Source of the DNA: Phoronis australis
Lineage: Eukaryota > Phoronida > Phoronidae
Length of the DNA: 64,000 nt
Assembly (NCBI GenBank): GCA_002633005.1
Contig: NMRA01000118.1
Location: 739,678 to 803,677, forward strand
Reading direction: 5' to 3'
The position numbers and the translations under genes were made by a program. The stretch's first letter is position 1. The number at the start of each line of letters is the position of its first letter. The notes under the pieces are model-generated. The model ran no database searches, had not been told where the DNA came from, and was given only the letters and a program-made list of their open reading frames with translations. This document shows, piece by piece, positions 37,101 to 52,100 of the stretch.

Positions 37101-40100
37101 TATATGGATGCTTCCATTGTAAAGTTGTAGTTCAGCCGACTGCAAAACTTTCAAACTGTGTGCCATGCTTCAAGTATTAAGCATGCGCCACGCTTCTATT
37201 TTCTCCCTTCCCAGTTAATACCATCAGTTAAAAGTTGAAAAGTTTTAGTTTGCGTTAAGACGACTGATTGGATTTGAATACGTTGAATTTATGACGTCAT
37301 TAATGCAATTCTCGGTGACCCTCTTTAAAATCTCTGAGCACAGTAATTCGGTGATCAAAGCATTCCACAGCATTGGATACTTTAATTGTTATAAACCCCG
37401 ATTTGAATTGAAAGTGATTATTTATGTGCATGATGACAAAGCGTTATCAACATGTTCTAATCACAGTGTACATTGTGTTCCAACAGCCTGGGGAAACGTA
37501 CCATTTTGACGTATTTTACGTGAAACGAACACGGGACCAGTCAACGTTTTACCTCCAGACGGAAATGATCGAATTCCAAGTTAAACCTAATGGCACACGT
37601 GCTGCTGATTACATTGTCAATGTGAGAGAGGACCTAATAGTTGATGGAGTTCTCACAGATATTGACCTCGATGGTTACTTCTCTTCAGGACCTCCGTACG
37701 ATGTTACGCTGGAGTGGGGTATGGCCTACGTGTATACATGCAGACGCTCAGTGATAAAATGGCTGTTTGAGAACGCGCTATGTATAATAAAATCTATATC
37801 GTTGTATTTTATTCACTTTAACTTTCACATTTGAAGAGTACACAAATGATTGTTTCAATCTCGCGTAAAGTTTTTGTAGATTAGTCTTATGTATCTTCCA
37901 GGCAACGAAGCCCGTCATTTTGTACTGCAAAATATGACAGGATCGAATACCTCCACTGCAACCTCGCCACCGCCTGCTGTACATAATTACACGTCTGCAA
38001 TAATCAATGGTGTAAATGTTTCATTCCTTGGTAGGCTTAATTGTTTATGTTTGGTTCACTAATATCTTCGTATAATGTTGTCACTGGGACCTAAGATGTC
38101 GGAGAACATTTCCTACTTTCACCTGGCATTCTACTTTTTCTTGTATAAATAAATTAAATATTTCAATTTCATCATTCAAAAAGACTCCACTTTTAAAGTT
38201 GCACATTTTCTGTGAAAACGAATTTTATTTTTATTAAACTACCGCATATGTTGACCATTAGAGGGTACTGTAAAGAAAAGCATCAGCCAACTTCAAACTG
38301 AGAAATTAATTTCAGAAGGTACACCTGCATGTACCACTAGTTTCTGAGTACTGTTAAAAGGTTCAGCCCAACTTAATAGTGGTGGATCCGGCCATGCAAA
38401 GGTAAAAATTCATAAGCATAACATGCGTCAAAGCATTCTTGTTAGTGTTTCCAAGGGCCCGTTTCTTAAAGACAAAGTCAGTTTTTGGTATTCGGTCTCA
38501 ACTTAGACAAAATTAAAGGCGAAGGCAACCTTTTTCCATGTCATTTTTAGCTAAAATAAGGTTGGTTGGTTATTCTAGACATATTTTCCACTTAATTACA
38601 GCTTTTCGTAATTTTATTAATTACTCGTCCGCTACTCCGGAAGTGACGTTTTAGGAGGCAAGCATTTCGCGCCAATTTCTTTTCATATAGTCTGACTGTG
38701 AGAGCTGCCGAGAAAGTCATTGTTCTACCTCGGTTGTGTTAAGTTCCGTCGTCGTTTGCTTTCATTTACTAGTCAGTCAACATGCCACACTGTTGCTGCG
38801 TACCAGGATGTACTAATTATCGGCTCACGCACGCTTTGGGAGTACCTTTGCATCGCTTTCCGATGGATGACACACTTCGCCGTACTTGGCTCGTTCGTGT
38901 GAAGAACGCAGCGTTACCCGCCCATGCAACGTACAAAGTAGTGGAGAATTACGTACCGTGTGTGTGGCAAGCACTTTCTGCCGTCCGATTACGATTTGTA
39001 CGCTGAACTGATGAAGGTCCCTGCGAAACAACGTCTGAAGAAGGTTGGCATTCCGTCTGTGTTGATTCCTGGCAGTGCCCCCGTCGCCACCCCCGAGAAG
39101 TGCGTATTTGAAGCGAGAAGCCTTGCGAGCTGTGGCGAGTACAGTGACTGGAGCCAGTGGAGGCACTTCATCTACTGTCACCCGTGCCTCCGAACGTACC
39201 CCAGAGCGTGCAATTCCTAGAACCAGTAGTGATTCGCCCTGTGCTGTTTTCTCCAGCCCAGAGCCCTGAAGTGATATTGAGTAGTGGGGGTGATTACAGG
39301 CTCAGATCGACACCCAGTGAAGAGGACAGTTCGTCGTCCAGTGAACAGAGCGGTGAGCCAAACTTTGATAAGTTTGTTGTGGACTTGTCTAAAGTGTTGG
39401 AGCTATTTAGAAGGTGCCAGGTGAGTGGCGAAGGAGTCACACGATACGATGTAAGCAGTTTAGGTGCCGAGTCATGTCACCATCCAATGGGAGTGTGTCG
39501 CAGGACACTCTGGCAAGTGGGACAGTTGTTCCTCTGTCCGTGGTATGCCGGAGGTCCACTTAACCATGTCCAGTAGTGGCTTGGCCTCGTCGAACTCTGA
39601 ACAGCACAAGCATTCCCTTGAGGTAGGCATAACAACACACACTGTGCATTTGCACCAAGATGTGTCACCACGTCTGTTCTGAGTTTCTCTCAACAGCTGC
39701 CTGTGCCTGTGCGTACTCTGCCTCGTACATACTCGGGCTCAAACATGTACCAACCCACTGAATGTCCGTGAAAAAATTCCTCGTCACCACTGCTGTGAAC
39801 AAGGTCTCCGTCACTCACACTACTGTCACTGTGATACGGGTCACCGACTCCAGCCATTTCCAGCTTACAGCACACTAAACAATCCCTAAATCCAACGTAG
39901 TTGAGTTCTCTACTAACCTATCTTGCCGCAGAATATTCGCCGATGGAAAGTGGTGGCGACAATTGCTGAAAACCAGCACAAAACAAAAGTAGAATAGAAC
40001 AGATTTGCACGGTAAAGTCAACGCAAAACCAAGTGGCGGGAAACGCTTGCCTCCTCACTTCCGGAGTAGCGGACGAGTAATCTATAAAATTACGAAAAGC

Positions 40101-43100
40101 TGTAATTAAGTGGAAAATATGTCTAGGATAACCAACCAACCTTATTTTAGCTCAAAATGACATGGAAAAAGGTTGCCTTCGCCTTTAAGCCGATTTCGGC
40201 ATATGTGCATACAAACTACGCTATTACCACCTATTATGAATTCACAAAATTAAGTGAGGCGTTGTGTGAAATACGATGTCAAGAATAATCTTGCTCTTCA
40301 TCCTCTAACTGGGAATGCATTTATACAATTTTGATACAATTGTGATTTTGTTTACGTATGAAGACTCGAACGTTTAACCCCAATGCTGGGGTAATCAAGT
40401 GCAAGCTGTCTTACATATGAGATTAAAGTCGTTATGATCATTTTGAAGTTATTTGCCATTTTCATGAATGCATTTAGACTTAGAATTTACATGTAAATGA
40501 GTTTGGGAAATTTTTCAGAATGTCAACCAGTAACGTTTACAAAAGAACCCTGCGACAATACCGTGGACTCGTACACAATTTCAACAAAGAGGGCGCTTAT
40601 TTCTCTCAATTCATCACTAGACTATGAAGTAACAACTTCTTACAGATTATCGCTACAGGTTTTGGACGGCAGTAAAAGTTTGACTGGGCAAATAACGATT
40701 AAGGTAAAATACCTGTTTTACTGTCAAGTGAGACAAATTGATGATTTTATTTTTTTAATAGGCAGAATTACAAAGATGACTAAGTTTTTGTTCCGTTACG
40801 TTCGTACTTTCGGAACAAAACTCTACTCTCAACTGAACATAGATACAGAAACTGACCTAGCGAAAGGTATTTCGAAACATACTTGTTTCATTCTCAAGTG
40901 AAGATAAAATGACGCAGTAATGCCACCACAGAGTATAAGCTGACGACACACACAGTGAGACACGGCAGGTGTGAAATACTGCAAAGAATGACAAATGAAG
41001 TGTAACGTGCGGCGCGACCCTGTTTGCTGCTCATTAAAAACAGGCTTCTCAAAAGCAATTAAAAGGGACTCTAATACTTTCAAACGCAGCACATCCTGCT
41101 CCACGTAGCGAATTGACGTGTTTTCCACAATTTCTTGGCGGGTGATTTTACGTGCGTGGCAGTGCAGAAAATGATCTTGAATGGCGCCATTTTGAAGATG
41201 CATGGATAACCGACGGGAAAGACCGCAAACCGTTTGACCAATGTAACATTGTTTGACGTTTGAACAAAGACATTCGTTCATAGGGCATACAAACTCATAA
41301 ACAACACTACACTGTGCAACGGGGCGGACTTTCGCTTTAGAAATGTCATTTTTCATGACCAAGTTGAAGGACTTGCTATTCCGATACTAAATAATAACAC
41401 CGAAGTAATCATCAGGCTTAGTAAGTTACTGTATCTATGTTCAGCTGAGAGTAGAGTTTTGTTCCGAAAGTACGAACGTAACGGAATAAAGACTGTGAAC
41501 AATGAAAAGTGTCGTGCATTTAACAAAATCTGTGTAACCAAAAACTTGCTCGCGAAGTACAGTCACATGACTAAGTATGAATATTTCAGCCGGATGTGCA
41601 TGTACCTATAGTTAAAACACTACGTTGCACAACTGTCCCCGTCTACAGAAGATGGTAGACTGGGGTCTCTGATCTTACCGCCTTTCATGTGAAAGGGTAC
41701 TGGCGCGATCTCTGTTGAGTAGTGTGTGTGAAATGTTCTGCGTCAGGTTTTAGATAGGTTTAATCTCGTTCCACCATACTGATTCAGTGGGAGGGGGGCT
41801 TTTAGCCGAGATCCACTATGTCTGCGGTATTCGGACATACGTCTGGCTGTTCAGTCTCGCCAATGTACGTTTCTGAACACTGGTTATCCTCATACTCGTT
41901 TTGGTAGACCATCCCACTCCGTTGAGCAACGAAAGGTTCAGGCTGAACCACTACCCAACAGAGGTTGTGCCCAAGCACAGGCGGGAAGATCCGTGAGGCC
42001 GCTAATTGACCATCTTCTGTAGAAGTCAGTTCTGGTCCCCGCAATGTAAATTTTTAACTATGTACGTGCGGATGAAACATTCATAAATAGTCATATACAT
42101 GTAGGTGGACTTGGATGAATCATAATCTTCATGAGTTAAGCAGACCTGCAGATTCGAGATTTAGTAATTGCCGGCTGCGGAACACCAGCATTTCCTGTCG
42201 ACAAGTACTCCGCGATGTCGGATCAAAGCGTTTCATGCATTTTCGAAACAATAACTAAAAACATTGGAGTACAGCAGATCTCTTAAAGTCTAAATACAGT
42301 TGAAAAATTGTTGAATGGCCAGTCCAACAGATTTTTAACTGCAAATTGTATGTAGTACAATCGTAGCTCCTATCCCATAGAGTGCCAGAGTGATTCACAT
42401 TTGATCACGACTATTCTATACAATACGCCCGCTGTGTCATACATGTACATCCCTACAGATGATAATTGTGTGTTGTAGATAAATGTGGTTGACGTTAACG
42501 ACAACTGTCCCGTCACGTCCCAACCATCGTATACTTTGTCACCAGTTCCTGTTCTACAAGAGGCTCCGTTTGCAAGCATCAGGGCAACTGACGCAGACGC
42601 TGGTGTCAATGCCGAAATTGAGTATTTTGTATCTAATCTACGACTTGAGTAAGGATTGTGTTAAGTTCCTTGTTTCGTTTTTTCTGAGTCACGCGTTTCG
42701 CTCTGGTGTCGTTGTGTTGGTCGTTAAAATCCTGCACGCACCCAAGGGGAATCGGGGGTCTCGAAGGAGCCCCCATTTGGTAAAATGGGTAAAAATGTTC
42801 GCGTCATAGAAACAAAAACTTTGAAAAAGTATAGTGCGAGACAAAAGTCCACTAAAACGGTTGGAACTACCAAAATTTGGCGAATGCACAATTCAAAGTT
42901 CTGAACGTACCCCGTAAATGTTAGTAAAAGCTCAACATTCTCAAAAATTCGAAATCCCCATTTTTGCCGAGCTCACCAATGGGGGGGGGCTCATTCGAGT
43001 CCCCTCAGCCACCCCCCCCCCCACCTGGGTGCCCACATGATCCATGCACTCAATTTGAAATTTTCTAGACGCCGACTCCAGTCGTTTTCCGTCCAATGCA

Positions 43101-46100
43101 GATCAAATAACTGCTAAAAGGCACTCGGCTGAGTTCTAGTTTAATGTAGAATTATCCATGAATTCTCGTCGATGGCAAATGGTTACTGCAATTTTGGAAA
43201 ATGGTATGCAATACACAGACGACCACAGTAAGTCGTCGCACAAGCAAAGTTGGTGGGGAATGATTCGGACCGCTACCGTCACTTTTGGAGTGACGTGTGA
43301 GAGAGTTTAAAACTTGAAAAATCATCAATGTTAATCATAAAATGGCAATTTAAATAAAATTACGTTAACCATGGTTACCATACTATTTGGCCTTTCTCGA
43401 ATGGATTTTAATTATTCTAAAAGACAAAATATTTTGATGTTTTAGACCGCCGTTCAAATACAACTACACCATGGATCTAACTGAGGAAATCCATCCGGGT
43501 AATTCCACTATTGCCTTTCAACTGATTATTCTGGACAAAGGGACGCCTGTTCGTGGCTCTCACGCCGTTGTCAAATTGGTTATCAGCAACACGTGCATCG
43601 TCAGCGCTTTGTTTGAACCAGTCAAGTATCTCATACTGGTCAACCAGACAACTGGAGAAGTTACGCTGAGAATACCCGGATATTGGGTGTATGATTTCCG
43701 TGAGTGCAACAGTGTGTGGTGTTGTTTGTTACGCTTTAGGTACCCTACTACAGTATTGGTACTGTCAGCAGTACCTGTATGAACGCCTACATATCGGAAA
43801 TAGTGACGTTTCACTTCCATGAGCAACACGTGCAAGGACGTACAGGAAGCCTTTAATAGGGTCGTCCCGAATTACATGGCGACAGAACCCTCCTTTATCC
43901 TAGAGATAAGAAAGCGCGTGACCTACACGTAGTTTTGGAAATCAGGCTCACTTCAGTTCGTGTCTCTCATTGCCATGTCGGCAAGGCGACAAGTTTCGGA
44001 TCACGCATCCACGGATATTTGTCCAGTTTATCAAACTTTTTCACGTTGGAGCTGCAGCCCACAGCACAGCAGTAATATACCGTTGGCATTGAAATGAAGA
44101 ATAGAATAATGCAACTGAGAAAAACTTGTAAGGAGTCAAATAACAACAAATAACGCGTGAAAATACTGTGGTACGAAAACTAGGCAGCAAATGTGCCTGA
44201 CGGATGTTTAAGGCATTGTGAGTAAATTCATGTACAACGGGATTTGAGTGTCGCTTCTTAACTCGGGGTTGCCCTATTAACTAGGACAACCTGTGAACAA
44301 TTTTGACTGTTGTGACAATATCGAAGGTTGCTCGTACTCATTGCGTTGAATCTTTTTCCGTCATGAGGAAGAAAAAGTTTGAGCACACAATACTTGTAAT
44401 TTCACATTAGTATACTTTGTTAATCGTCCTTCTGTCAAACACGTAGTGTTGAAATTCGTACGGGACTCGTCAGTCTTTTCAGGTTTTGTTTAAACTACAC
44501 AATTTTTCCATTGAACGTAAAAAATAAATCCGAAAGTAAAAGAGGCGTTCCAGATCCTCTAAAGGATATACTTGTTTGTCGAAAAGTAGAATAAATATAC
44601 GTAAATAAAACAACAACAAAGGATCACTGAGAATTTCGGATATAATAACATCCTTCGTCAATAGAGACAAAAATAAAGTAAAATCAAACACGATAATGGA
44701 AATCTGATATATGGCGTAATGAGCATGAAACACTGTTGCGGAAATTTGAACAAAATGCATACAACATCTCGACCAAGAGTAAAGATAAAAAGGTTGTGAA
44801 TGTACCAAGGTTTGAATGGTTTGGCAGATTAAATTGACTGTATGTCGCCCTTGGTCTACGCCTGGCACTGTCTACATGTATATTCATTCATCTTTCGCGA
44901 ACCCCGGGGTACATCAAATCTATTCTGTTAATCCAATTTTCCGAGATTTTTGTACACATTGCCTTTTACGAGTTCTAAGTCAAATTTAAAATTCTTGTTT
45001 TAACGTACAGTGTACAGCATATCTACACTGTAACTTCATCAATCAGAATCATTTTAGGAGTCGTAAACCTATATGTAGATCACATGAAGATCAATGAAAA
45101 TATAAATTTGAAAATTGTATCACGAAACCTGCATATTTCTTATAAAATCAGACACGAAATTGCAAGTTAAAGCTATTGCAATGTACTTCAAAACTGTATT
45201 ACGCGATGTTTAGCTAGCTATAAAACAAAGCCTGGTCTTTTACCCTCATAAAACTGGTCTCACAAAATCCCTTATCGCGATAGGGTTCTTTTACAGTTAC
45301 TAACTCAATTCATAGGCACGATGTACATACGTCACTTTTGAATTCACAACTAGGTAAGCCAATCCCAATCAACTGAAATATTTTCATGAACAGCTGCTGG
45401 TTTCGTTTTTCTTGTTGGTAACGGAAAAATCCCTATCATGGTACGGATTATTATTTGGCTGATTTTATTAGAACAAAGGGCCTAAAGTTTTTATTTTCAA
45501 TCTTAAAAGGGCGAAATGCATTTTACTAAATTATATACCGGTACATAAAAAATGTTGGTGTGCTCAGTAACAAGTGTGACTTACATGTAGTACGCTTTAA
45601 ACACTTTAATCGACGGCTGTGGAGAACACTCTACTTAAACACTCAGGGTATGCAGGTGAAATCACCAAAGTACATGCATTGGCCAGTACATTTAAACATG
45701 CTGACGGATTTTGTCGTGTTCATTGTTGTAGCCTGCCAGGGTCTTTTGGGTATCGCGACAGGTCACGTTCCGGATGTGATGATGTCAGCATCAAGCCATT
45801 TAGACAAGTCAGAGCCTTGGAGAGCGAGATTAAACGAAACACAAGGTAAACAAGCCAAAACTCGTGATATCACAGTGTATGCATACTCTTGCGTTGGATT
45901 TGGGATCATTCAATGCCGCAACATTCCTATGAATCTCTTTGACGTGGAATTTTGGTAAATTTTCACGTGTGGTCTACTGTAATTTATTTTTCCCTTTGCG
46001 GTTATTGTTTTATAGGCGTTCAATCTCAATGAGAACGTAAAAAATGTGAACTTAACGTCGCCAAATTTTGACGACCACGCCAACAGAAGCGTCTGCAGAG

Positions 46101-49100
46101 CGGGCGCGCTTTGAAGGGCCATAGTCACTTTGAAGGGCCATAATCACAATCAATACAAACATACTTGGGATTGAGTAATACAAAACATTTTCTATTTTGG
46201 TTCCGAAATTAATATTGTACGTGAAATCTGGCATCATGTTTTAAATTTCGCGATAAAACATTCCTGGCCTCCGCACGAAATGTCAAGTAGATTACAGTTT
46301 GCCTAGCAACCAGCAGCTTACGCCATTTGAACTCGTCGCTGCCCAAGAAGCAGTTTCAAAATCTGGGACGTCTTGCTTCATTGAAGGTTGATTACAGCAT
46401 TAGGTTTTGTTTATTAAACAGCGACAAAGGCAAAGGGAACATCGTAATGGTAGATATCATTCCGTTCGTGTATTCATATGTCATTGCATACCATCGGTGC
46501 GCAACACATTCGAGCGTATTTGATATTCAAACATCTATCTGAAGAAATGTTCTTCCCTGTTCAACTCCTGCTACAGTTCACAACATGTTTCGCCCAAACT
46601 GTCAAAAGGCGTGCTTATGAAATGCCATAGAGCACTTGGCGGCTCGTCTGTGGTTTCGTAAATTTTGACTTTTGACTCCGTCTTGATTTCCATACACCCA
46701 CGTAAGGAACTGCTTTTCTGTGCGCAACCAAACGTCCGAAAACGTATGTTTACCTTAGCAATGAGTATGCGACATTTTTTCCGTATTTCACTGAATGCTG
46801 TCCTGCTCTTGATTTTCATGCCCCCATGCTCTTCTCTGCGCAATTCCTGTGAATGACTGTCTTGATTAAAACCGTCTGATTAATGTTCTGCGCATTTTTT
46901 TATTACTAAACATTCAGTAATTTTAAGAAGAACATAGAAAACATCTGTATATCTATTGAAATCAGTCACACGGAGAAAGGTGACATTGGGTCATTACTTT
47001 TGTGTAATCTCTTGACATGTCTTCAACTACTGCAGATCACTACAAAGGACCCACTGGTGGTTGGTTGCCCCGTAACAATGACCAACACCAATGGTTGCAG
47101 ATCTCGCTTGACCACATTTACAAACTACAAGCTGTTCAAGTTCAAGGACAAGACCAGGTGGATAATTGGGTCACCTCATTTAGTCTCCGCTTCCGTGCCT
47201 CTGATGGAGAACCTTGGGCGAATTACTCCAACAGCTCTGGTGCTTCGGTTAGTAGCTTCCTACGACAATGGGTTGCTGTTTTTGGCTCCATACAAAGTTT
47301 GTCTTTCACATCCCAAGATACCAGGACTTGTCAATTTCCTGTAGATTTTTGAATTATTCGTTTCCCAGAAATAGTTGTGTGGAGCCTAATACTAAATTTC
47401 TCACTTAAACCCCTGGTGCGTGCCCTTGCTTACGTGGATTTGTGAGGTATCTCAGATAAAAGAGCACCAGCACTTGGCTGAAAAATGACATTATTCGGGG
47501 AGCGCAGGTCTCAAAACGAGTCGCAATATTGACCAAAGTCAATTTCGCTTTTTAATCCTAATGTTTCTTTATAAATAATTGCCATGTTAACGGTGGGTGA
47601 CCATGATGATTGTAAGGATGGTAAAGTATCATAAACTGCTTGGACCTTCTCTCATGTTCCTTAATTTTCTGTTATTGTTCTGCAGGTGTTTCACGCAAAT
47701 AAAGATTCGGCATCAATTGTGACGTTGAAGCTGCATCCACCTATTTTTGCTAAATACTTCAGAGTTCAACCTCAAAGTTGGAATAATCAGATTGCGTTGA
47801 GAGTGGAACTTATTGGTTGCCAACTTGAAAAACAACTGCGCCGTAAGTATAGCATATAATACTTTGTGTTTTGAACTTTATAGCAGGAAATCCATTGATA
47901 ACTGTCGCGTTGGAAATGTCATGCGCTTAAATGCTTTAGTTATCTCCCCAGATGATCGTTCTTGTGTGAGGTGCTACACCAGCAACTATTGTACCGGAGA
48001 TGGCAAGCAAAGACCTTGCGGTAGATGTGACAAACCACAGGAAGGTTCCACGTGCGGTCGGTCTCCAACAGAGCACTCATTTGGTGCTGCTGAGAGGTGC
48101 TCCGCTTGTCCAAATGGATGGGTATGTGATGGACAACATCAATTCATGTTTGTTCTTAAAACTTCTACAGCGAACATGTTTATGGAAAATGGCCATCAAG
48201 TTTAAAGCTGTGGCCTGGCCGAATTAAGTTTCAAAGGTAATTAGGAGATAGCTATGGACTGTTCTCGTTTGAACGTTCTAAGCTCCCGCAGCTGAGGTTT
48301 TGAGGTATGTATAAGAGGCATTGTCTACCAGAAATACACATATAAAACCTCGTTTCTGTTTTCAGAGATGTGAAAAAGGTTACGCCGTTCCTCCTCCAAA
48401 ATATCATTATATTACGTGTAATGATACCAAATGCCCTTCAAATTTTACCCATTGTGAGCCCGGTTATGTCTGTCGAGGAGGGATACGTCACACGTGCCAC
48501 CCAGGCACATATTCCACTGGTTCCGTTGGTAAGGACTTAATCGTATTTACCTGACAATGATTTAAATTCTTGGTACAATTTTATAACGGATATGCTAGTT
48601 CTTAGTAATATATGATTTGGAGGCTTTAAAAGGTATTGTAATCGCCTTCCCTCGAGTTTTGCAAGTGAACCGTGACGGGTTGCATGGAACCGTCTCAAAT
48701 AGGGACTCAACTAAATTCCCTAAATCTTTTCCCTATTTGTTTATGTGTTTACTCACAGATGTAATCTTTTTCTACCATTCCATCATTATTATGAGCTCCC
48801 CTTTGACAAATGACATTTTTAATGATATAGCTACATGTAAAAACCGATCCCTCAATTCAATGAAAATAAATAGGGACTTAGTCCTTAAGTTAGAGTTGTT
48901 GCATGAAAAGATCCCTATTTATTTTGATAAATTTAGAATTCCACGCTAAACTCACTCTCGATTTGTGTAGAAGCCAAAAATTGACTTAATAATGAAACTA
49001 CATGGGCGGCGCATCATAGGGAGCTGGGGGGGGGGGGCTATAGCCCAACTTTTTCAGTGCTGCGCTTACCATGGTCTATGCGTGGTGCACCACAGTGCTG

Positions 49101-52100
49101 CTCATGAACTAAAACCGCTTAAGAAAGCCCAATCGGTGTTTTCAAAAGTCGACAAAAAGCTGTAAGTTTAGAGAAATTACTTGAGTCCTTATTTGTGACT
49201 GTTTCATGCAACCAGAGCACTGGAAATCTACTTTTATGTTTTTTGGTCTTCCATAACTTTAAAAGGAACCTAAAAAAAATTAAAATCTGGCTGAATTCGG
49301 AACATTATGTTTTAGAAATGGCTAAGATGATTCAAATTAAACTTTCTACGCTTTGTGCACTGTTCCCTAAAACGATGTTGGTAATTCTTTTAAAACGATT
49401 CACAATAATACGATTTTAAGAAGGGTTACCAAAATATAATGTTCACGATATATAAAAAAGAATCGAACATTACATAAAATGAAAACGAAATGGTAATTAA
49501 TGTGTTATCAACTTTACTGGCGGCCTTGTCATTTTAGAAATACATCTGTTCTCAACATCAACAACAGCTCTTACAGGTGTGGACAGTTAGATAAAATTAA
49601 AAAATTGCCTTATTTGCATTTTAATGTGTAACAGTGCCTACAATTTTATGACTCAATGCTACTGTACCTATTGAACATTATTTGTGCAAGGCCACTTTAT
49701 GGACATCTAAATTCGTTCTTTTCAAACAATGGAAGGAGCAAGTTTAAACATGAGTACTTTGCATTTTATAAAGTATAATACATTTGATTGTCCAAACAAA
49801 GTTGACACCTCAAATGGTCACAAGAGTGGTTTATAAGCCCACCCCCCGTGGCTGACGGCCTCATACGGCGTTGCATTTTTCCCTTGCGTGTCTTGAGTTT
49901 CGAGCAACAGGTTTCTCATTAATCTACAAATGCTTGTTCTTATTTCTCATACAGAAACGTGTCAGCTATGTTTACCTGGAACCTATCAGAACGAGTCCGC
50001 TCAGGAGACATGCATGAATTGTCCACCAGGTTACACTAGTAGTACTATGAAAGACAGATGTGACCCCTGCCCAACAGGGTTATATTCAGCTGGTGATGGC
50101 ACAGGGTGTAAGAAATTTGTAGGGGGAACAGACTGCAGGTGTATTGCACAGCCTTATCCTTGTTTCTGGAGTAAGTACAATTGTATTTGATATCTACATT
50201 GTATCCATTTGGTCATTTATAATTTAGAGACATTTTCTTCAAAAAATCCAGCAGTTTTGACCATTTTGGGAAGCTTATTTTGTAATCTATTTTGAGCAGC
50301 ATCACCGCTCCATCGGCTATTTGGGGTCCGAGTAGACTTTAAACCAATTTTACAGCGCTTGAGCGCATAACCCAGGCGCAACCATCGCGCTGAGTAGTGA
50401 ATTGGCGTTCTCTTACAAAATCTCAAGAACACGATGGATTTATTAAATATCAAAGCAATTAATTTCACGACTTTTGCACAACGCAAATCAGTCTAGGAAT
50501 ATTGATTTCCTCCTTAAAACCGATTGTTTCCGTGACCTTTCGTTCGAAAACACGTTGAATGTGCACTTATTATTTTTAACCAAGAACAGTGCAGTGATTG
50601 TCATCTAACTTCACCATCCTTAACTAACGAAAAATATAGACTCAAAGCTAACAAACACATTCGTCTGCCTATCTCTTTTAGGTGCTGATAATAAAGCCCC
50701 TTGCTATGATTACCAGAAAGACGATGGCACTTTGTCTTACGTTTGTGCTGCATGCCCTCTTGGTTTTGAAGGTGATGGCGTCACGTGTAATGATGTTGAC
50801 GAGGTACATGCCTATTGCTGCTCTGGGTTCTGTATATTTTTTCTTTTAATAAAACCTATCAACAAGTTCGAAAATCGATGTTCGGCTGTTGTTTTTTGTT
50901 ACTTATTTTTACTTTATTTTCCCTTGCCTGCCTGACTAAAAGCCTAAAATTGAATGAGGGTTTTTCACTTTATTAACCTCGGTTTCATAGGATTGTATTT
51001 CCATTACCAACAGCCACATATCAGCAATTCTAGAAGACACTTAAGAGCTTATTGGATTTGCAATATCGAAAATGGCGCATGTGCGCACAGCTTGTGTCTA
51101 GAATTGCTATTGGAAACAAATTTCTAAAATGGAAAGGAATATCATGCAACGTATTTTTAATAAGCTGTAAGCCCTAGTTCGATATTCGTTCTTCAACCAG
51201 TTGATTAGGGCAAATTAAACCCTGGTTTAATGGTATTGTGTTCTTTATCGGAAAATCCATTTACATGTACACTTTTTGTAGCCTTATCACTTGCCATTAC
51301 AACGCATACATGTACAAGTTAAAATACATGCTCTTTTTTAATGCTAGGTGTGAATGTAAATGTTGGAGGTTGGGACCTGTTTGTCACGTGCTGTTGTCAA
51401 CAGTGATCGTTGCTTGATTCGTGTGAATAAAATCAGTTTTTAGACACTTTGAAACAGAATTTACTGTTCTGCTGTCATTTGAAAAAATCTGAGAATTGCC
51501 AACAGAATCAGTAGTGGGTGACACTCCAGCTTTTTCACTTGTTATGCGCCTCCTTTGCATAGGCCTGCTGTACGTTAACCAGTCCATGCAATAGGACCTA
51601 CTGCCTCAACCAAGGTCCTCTGTAAATCTGTGATCCAACTCGGCAGCTGTCTTTGTTTACTTGCAAAGATTCTGGCAGGCTGTAAAGCATTCGTTGGCAG
51701 ACCAATCAACCATTTTTTCAAAGCAGGTGTCCAACAACTGTGAACAGTGAACACAATAGGACCATCGAGTACATCCCACTTCACCAAAGGTTCACTTCTC
51801 TGCAGTTTCACTATCTTAAAATACATGTATGTAGAAGTTCGGACTCAGTTGTACTATTTGAAATTTCTATAGGCAAACATTCATGTATAGGATATTTCCG
51901 TTCTTGGACGCAATAGTATAACCACCACCCAACCAACGCCCGCTGGCAGATACATGACGGCGACATCCCGTTGCTCCCAACCTGTTCTATTCTATTGCCC
52001 AACAACAAGTTGGCAAGTTTACCCCCATAGCCAATATCTTACACGACTGATTAACTCCATTCTGGCACTTATAGTTGGAGGGTCTGCGCTCTTTTGTTCG

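Larger units (their letters stand above)
30839..37486. other. 6.6-kb intron with repeats and a decayed gene
   Basis: The largest intron. It contains the palindromic GC/AT repeat block 31490-31800, the decayed minus-strand coding remnant 32965-34653 and a MITE copy 37028-37099. In 35700-37000 I see only AT-rich sequence. Confidence 0.6.
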
